Under the pieces are notes generated by a model. The model saw only the letters and a list, made by a program, of their open reading frames with translations, was not told the origin of the DNA and searched no databases. From assembly GCA_017464225.1 (NCBI GenBank), contig JAFUDW010000057.1, positions 1 through 23,782 on the forward strand: a stretch of 23,782 nucleotides of DNA. The letters run 5' to 3'. Of the stretch, positions 21,752 through 23,782 are shown piece by piece. How positions within the stretch are numbered: the first letter of the stretch is position 1; each line of letters starts with the position of its first letter. The stretch is from Clostridia bacterium (GTDB taxonomy: Bacteria > Bacillota_A > Clostridia > Christensenellales > Aristaeellaceae). The position numbers and the translations under genes are program-made.

Positions 21752-22828
21752 ATGCTGAATATCCGTATCGAACGCACCGCCGCCCCGCGCAAAAAGCCTG
21801 AACCCGGCACGCCTTTGGGCTTTGGCAAAATCTTCACCGATCACATGTTTGTGATGAACTATACCGAGGGCCAGGGCTGGCATGACGCCCGCATCGTGCC
21901 CTACGGGAAGATCGAGCTGGATCCCAGCGCCATGGTATTCCATTACGGCCAGACCATGTTTGAGGGCCTCAAGGCGTACAAAGGCACCGACGGCCGCGCC
22001 TATCTGTTCCGTCCTGATATGAACGCCAAGCGCGCCAACGCCAGCAATGACCGCCTCTGCATTCCCCGCATTCCCGAGGAAGACTTTGTGCAGGCCGTCA
22101 AGGCCGTGGTTTCCGTGGATCAGGATTGGATCCCCTCCGATCCCGGCACCAGCCTCTATGTGCGCCCCTTCATCATTGCAACCGACGAATTCCTGGGTGT
22201 GGCGCCCAGCAAGACCTATCTGTTCATCATCATCCTCTCGCCCTCGGGCGCGTACTATGCAAGCGGCCTGAATCCGGTGGGCATCTGGATTGAGGACGAA
22301 TATGTGCGCGCCGTCCGCGGCGGCATCGGCTTTGCCAAGACCGGCGGCAATTACGCCGCGTCGCTGATCGCCCAGGTGAAGGCGCATGACGAGGGATTCA
22401 GCCAGGTGCTTTGGCTGGACGGCGTGGAGCGCAAATATATTGAAGAAGTGGGCGCCATGAATATCTTCTTCAAGATCAACGGCAAAATCGTTACGCCCAT
22501 GCTTTCCGGCTCCATCCTGCCCGGCATTACCCGCAACAGCGTTCTCACCCTGTGCCGCGACTGGGGCTATGAGGTGGAGGAGCGCCGCATCAGCGTGGAC
22601 GAGCTCATCGAAGCGCAGAAGTCCGGAGCGCTGGAGGAGTGCTTCGGCACCGGCACGGCGGCTGTCATCAGCCCCGTGGGCAAGCTGCGCTACGTGGACG
22701 ATGTGATGATCATCGGCGACGGCGGCATCGGCCCGGTGAGCCAGAAGCTCTATGACACTGTGACCGGCATTCAGTCCGGCGCTGTCAAGGATCCCTACGG
22801 CAACTGGCACGTATGCGTGGACGACTGA
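21752..22828 (+). CDS. ilvE: Branched-chain amino acid aminotransferase
   Basis: This 358-residue class-IV PLP enzyme transfers the amino group of glutamate to 2-oxoisovalerate, 3-methyl-2-oxopentanoate and 4-methyl-2-oxopentanoate, giving Val, Ile and Leu, and works in reverse too. Features are FHYGQTMFEGLKAYKG, LYVRPFIIATDEFLGV, the PLP Lys196 in AKTGGNYAASL, LWLDGVERKYIEEVGAMNIFF, SGSILPGITRNSVL and CFGTGTAAVISPVG. The length and motifs match the longer (type II, about 350 aa) BCATs. GAGGAGGAGAAAGCT precedes ATG 21752. It is the last gene of the Val T-box operon, and its substrates support the branched-chain reading of the locus. Confidence 0.96.
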   Translation: MLNIRIERTAAPRKKPEPGTPLGFGKIFTDHMFVMNYTEGQGWHDARIVPYGKIELDPSAMVFHYGQTMFEGLKAYKGTDGRAYLFRPDMNAKRANASNDRLCIPRIPEEDFVQAVKAVVSVDQDWIPSDPGTSLYVRPFIIATDEFLGVAPSKTYLFIIILSPSGAYYASGLNPVGIWIEDEYVRAVRGGIGFAKTGGNYAASLIAQVKAHDEGFSQVLWLDGVERKYIEEVGAMNIFFKINGKIVTPMLSGSILPGITRNSVLTLCRDWGYEVEERRISVDELIEAQKSGALEECFGTGTAAVISPVGKLRYVDDVMIIGDGGIGPVSQKLYDTVTGIQSGAVKDPYGNWHVCVDD

Positions 22829-22857
22829 TCAAAAACTAATCGAAAATTGTCTTCTGC

Positions 22858-22882
22858 AAGGCCCATTTTTGGGCCTTTTTTT
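22858..22882 (+). terminator. Terminator after ilvE
   Basis: AAGGCCCA and TGGGCCTT form an 8-bp stem with a TTTT loop, followed by a T-rich tail. Confidence 0.92.
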
Positions 22883-22893
22883 CGTGAAAATGA

Positions 22894-22922
22894 TTGTATT
22901 ATTATGTAATTTATAGTAAAAT
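22894..22922 (+). promoter_or_regulatory. Promoter of the leucine-rich-repeat gene
   Basis: TTGTAT (22894-22899), a 17-bp AT-rich spacer and TAAAAT (22917-22922), 32 bp before the start codon. Confidence 0.6.
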
Positions 22923-22954
22923 AAGAATGGATTATTGTGTGGAGGTGTCGAAGC

Positions 22955-23782
22955 ATGAGAAGATGGCTCTTTCTTCTGCTCATGGTTGTTGCGCTAACCG
23001 TTTGCGCCGCTTTTGCGGAGGATGCGGAATGGGTATACAGCCCGAATCAGGGAGGCATTGGACAATATAACGGTGAGGGCGGCGACGTTATCGTGCCTGA
23101 AACGGCGGAAGGACAAACCGTGCGCGCCTTGGGCGACGCGCTGTTCAGCCGGAACAGCGCTATAATCAGCCTCACGGTGCCCTCCGGCGTGCGCAGCATC
23201 GGCAGCAATTGCCTCAATAACTGCAGCAATCTGGAAAGCGTGGTGCTTTCCGAAGGCCTGCAGTCCATTGAGTACAACAATTTCATGACGCTTCCAAAGC
23301 TTTCCGAGCTTACGATCCCGTCCACGGTGACGCTTATTGATTACTCCATCAATTGGTGCGATCAACTCAAAAAGGTCACCTTCCTGGGCGAATGCCCGGT
23401 ATTTTCCAATCCGGATTTCTGCTTCAGCGTGCTGCCGGAGGATCTGGTGGTTTATGTCCCGGATGATCAGCTGGACGCCTATCGGACGGCGCTAATCAAC
23501 CTTTCGCCGGAGCAGATCCAGCCCAGCGGACAAAACGCCGTCAAGCATTCCTGGACGCCGGCGGAGGAGGAGATCCTCTTTGACGCCGGGAGCGGTACGA
23601 TCACCGGATATACCGGCGATTCTCTGCGGGTGGATTTCCCCGCGGAAATCGGCGGCGTACCCGTGACGGCCATCGGCAAGCGCGCCTTTGCGGACAGCCG
23701 CCTGGCTTATGTGAATATCCCCGAGGGCGTTGTGGAAATTGGAAATATGGCTTTTGACGGCGCGGAAGACCTGCGCGTGATC
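22955..23782 (+). CDS. Secreted BspA-type leucine-rich-repeat protein (partial)
   Basis: The gene is open to the window end: 276 codons are visible and the 3' end is missing. A signal peptide (MRRWLFLLLMVVALTVC, then AAFA before ED, cleavage near residue 22) is followed by BspA/LRR_5 repeats. One block covers about 50-150 (ALGDALFSRNSAIISLTVPS, LESVVLSEGLQSIEYNNF, LSELTIPSTVTLIDYS). A second block starts after a spacer (about 155-205) with VTAIGKRAFADSRLAYVNIP. Such surface proteins usually mediate adhesion or protein contacts. No anchor is visible in the part present. ATG 22955 follows GGAGGTG. Confidence 0.88.
   Translation, partial: MRRWLFLLLMVVALTVCAAFAEDAEWVYSPNQGGIGQYNGEGGDVIVPETAEGQTVRALGDALFSRNSAIISLTVPSGVRSIGSNCLNNCSNLESVVLSEGLQSIEYNNFMTLPKLSELTIPSTVTLIDYSINWCDQLKKVTFLGECPVFSNPDFCFSVLPEDLVVYVPDDQLDAYRTALINLSPEQIQPSGQNAVKHSWTPAEEEILFDAGSGTITGYTGDSLRVDFPAEIGGVPVTAIGKRAFADSRLAYVNIPEGVVEIGNMAFDGAEDLRVI

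Noticed and set aside
8985..22828. Oxidative (Stickland-type) breakdown of branched-chain amino acids as the main role of the locus
   Set aside because: The same enzymes can run that way, but the ligases are of the AMP-forming type, which consumes ATP, and the three T-boxes induce expression when the amino acids are scarce. It remains possible as a secondary role.

Overview
The window looks like a chromosome segment of an anaerobic, moderately GC-rich member of the Clostridia (Firmicutes), probably a gut or rumen organism. The basis is indirect: three T-box leaders, strong GGAGG ribosome sites, sigma-A type promoters with 17-bp spacers, a ferredoxin-dependent 2-oxoacid oxidoreductase, BspA-type leucine-rich repeats and PadR/GNAT accessory genes. 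No rRNA or tRNA gene, CRISPR array or complete insertion sequence was found.

Layout. Positions 1-905 are an AT-richer, gene-poor stretch with a strong bidirectional terminator, a tandem 17-bp repeat resembling a transposon end, and three broken C-terminal gene fragments that each begin with the same roughly 24-bp repeat (a possible silent-cassette or decayed array). Positions 904-2063 (minus) hold two GNAT acetyltransferases and a truncated small membrane ORF. Next come an exported fibronectin-III-like protein (2161-2937, minus) and a serine pair serC-serA (3186-5452, plus). A PadR-controlled operon (5647-7668, plus) encodes two flavodoxin-like proteins and a small membrane protein. An AraC-type regulator follows (7764-8672, minus).

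The core is 8985-22828, a branched-chain amino acid locus. Three T-box leaders share the same anchor (NNN-N-CTTCCGAG), which gives specifier codons CTC (Leu), ATC (Ile) and GTA (Val). The Leu T-box drives, leftwards, an isopropylmalate-synthase-like protein that lacks its metal-binding histidines, and a TIM-barrel/acyl-CoA ligase fusion. The Ile T-box drives, rightwards, an XRE-cupin-acyl-CoA ligase fusion. The Val T-box drives a paralogous fusion followed by a P-loop ATPase, a four-subunit 2-oxoacid:ferredoxin oxidoreductase and IlvE.

My reading is that this is a salvage route to Val, Ile and Leu. Branched short-chain acids (isobutyrate, 2-methylbutyrate, isovalerate) would be activated to CoA thioesters by three dedicated ligases. 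The oxidoreductase would then carboxylate them reductively to 2-oxoacids, and IlvE would transaminate these. The chemistry is known in anaerobes. The arrangement of one T-box and one ligase per amino acid, with ligases fused to sensor-like domains, is not something I know to have been described. T-boxes switch genes on when the amino acid is scarce, which argues for biosynthesis rather than fermentation. The window ends inside a secreted leucine-rich-repeat protein (22955 onward).
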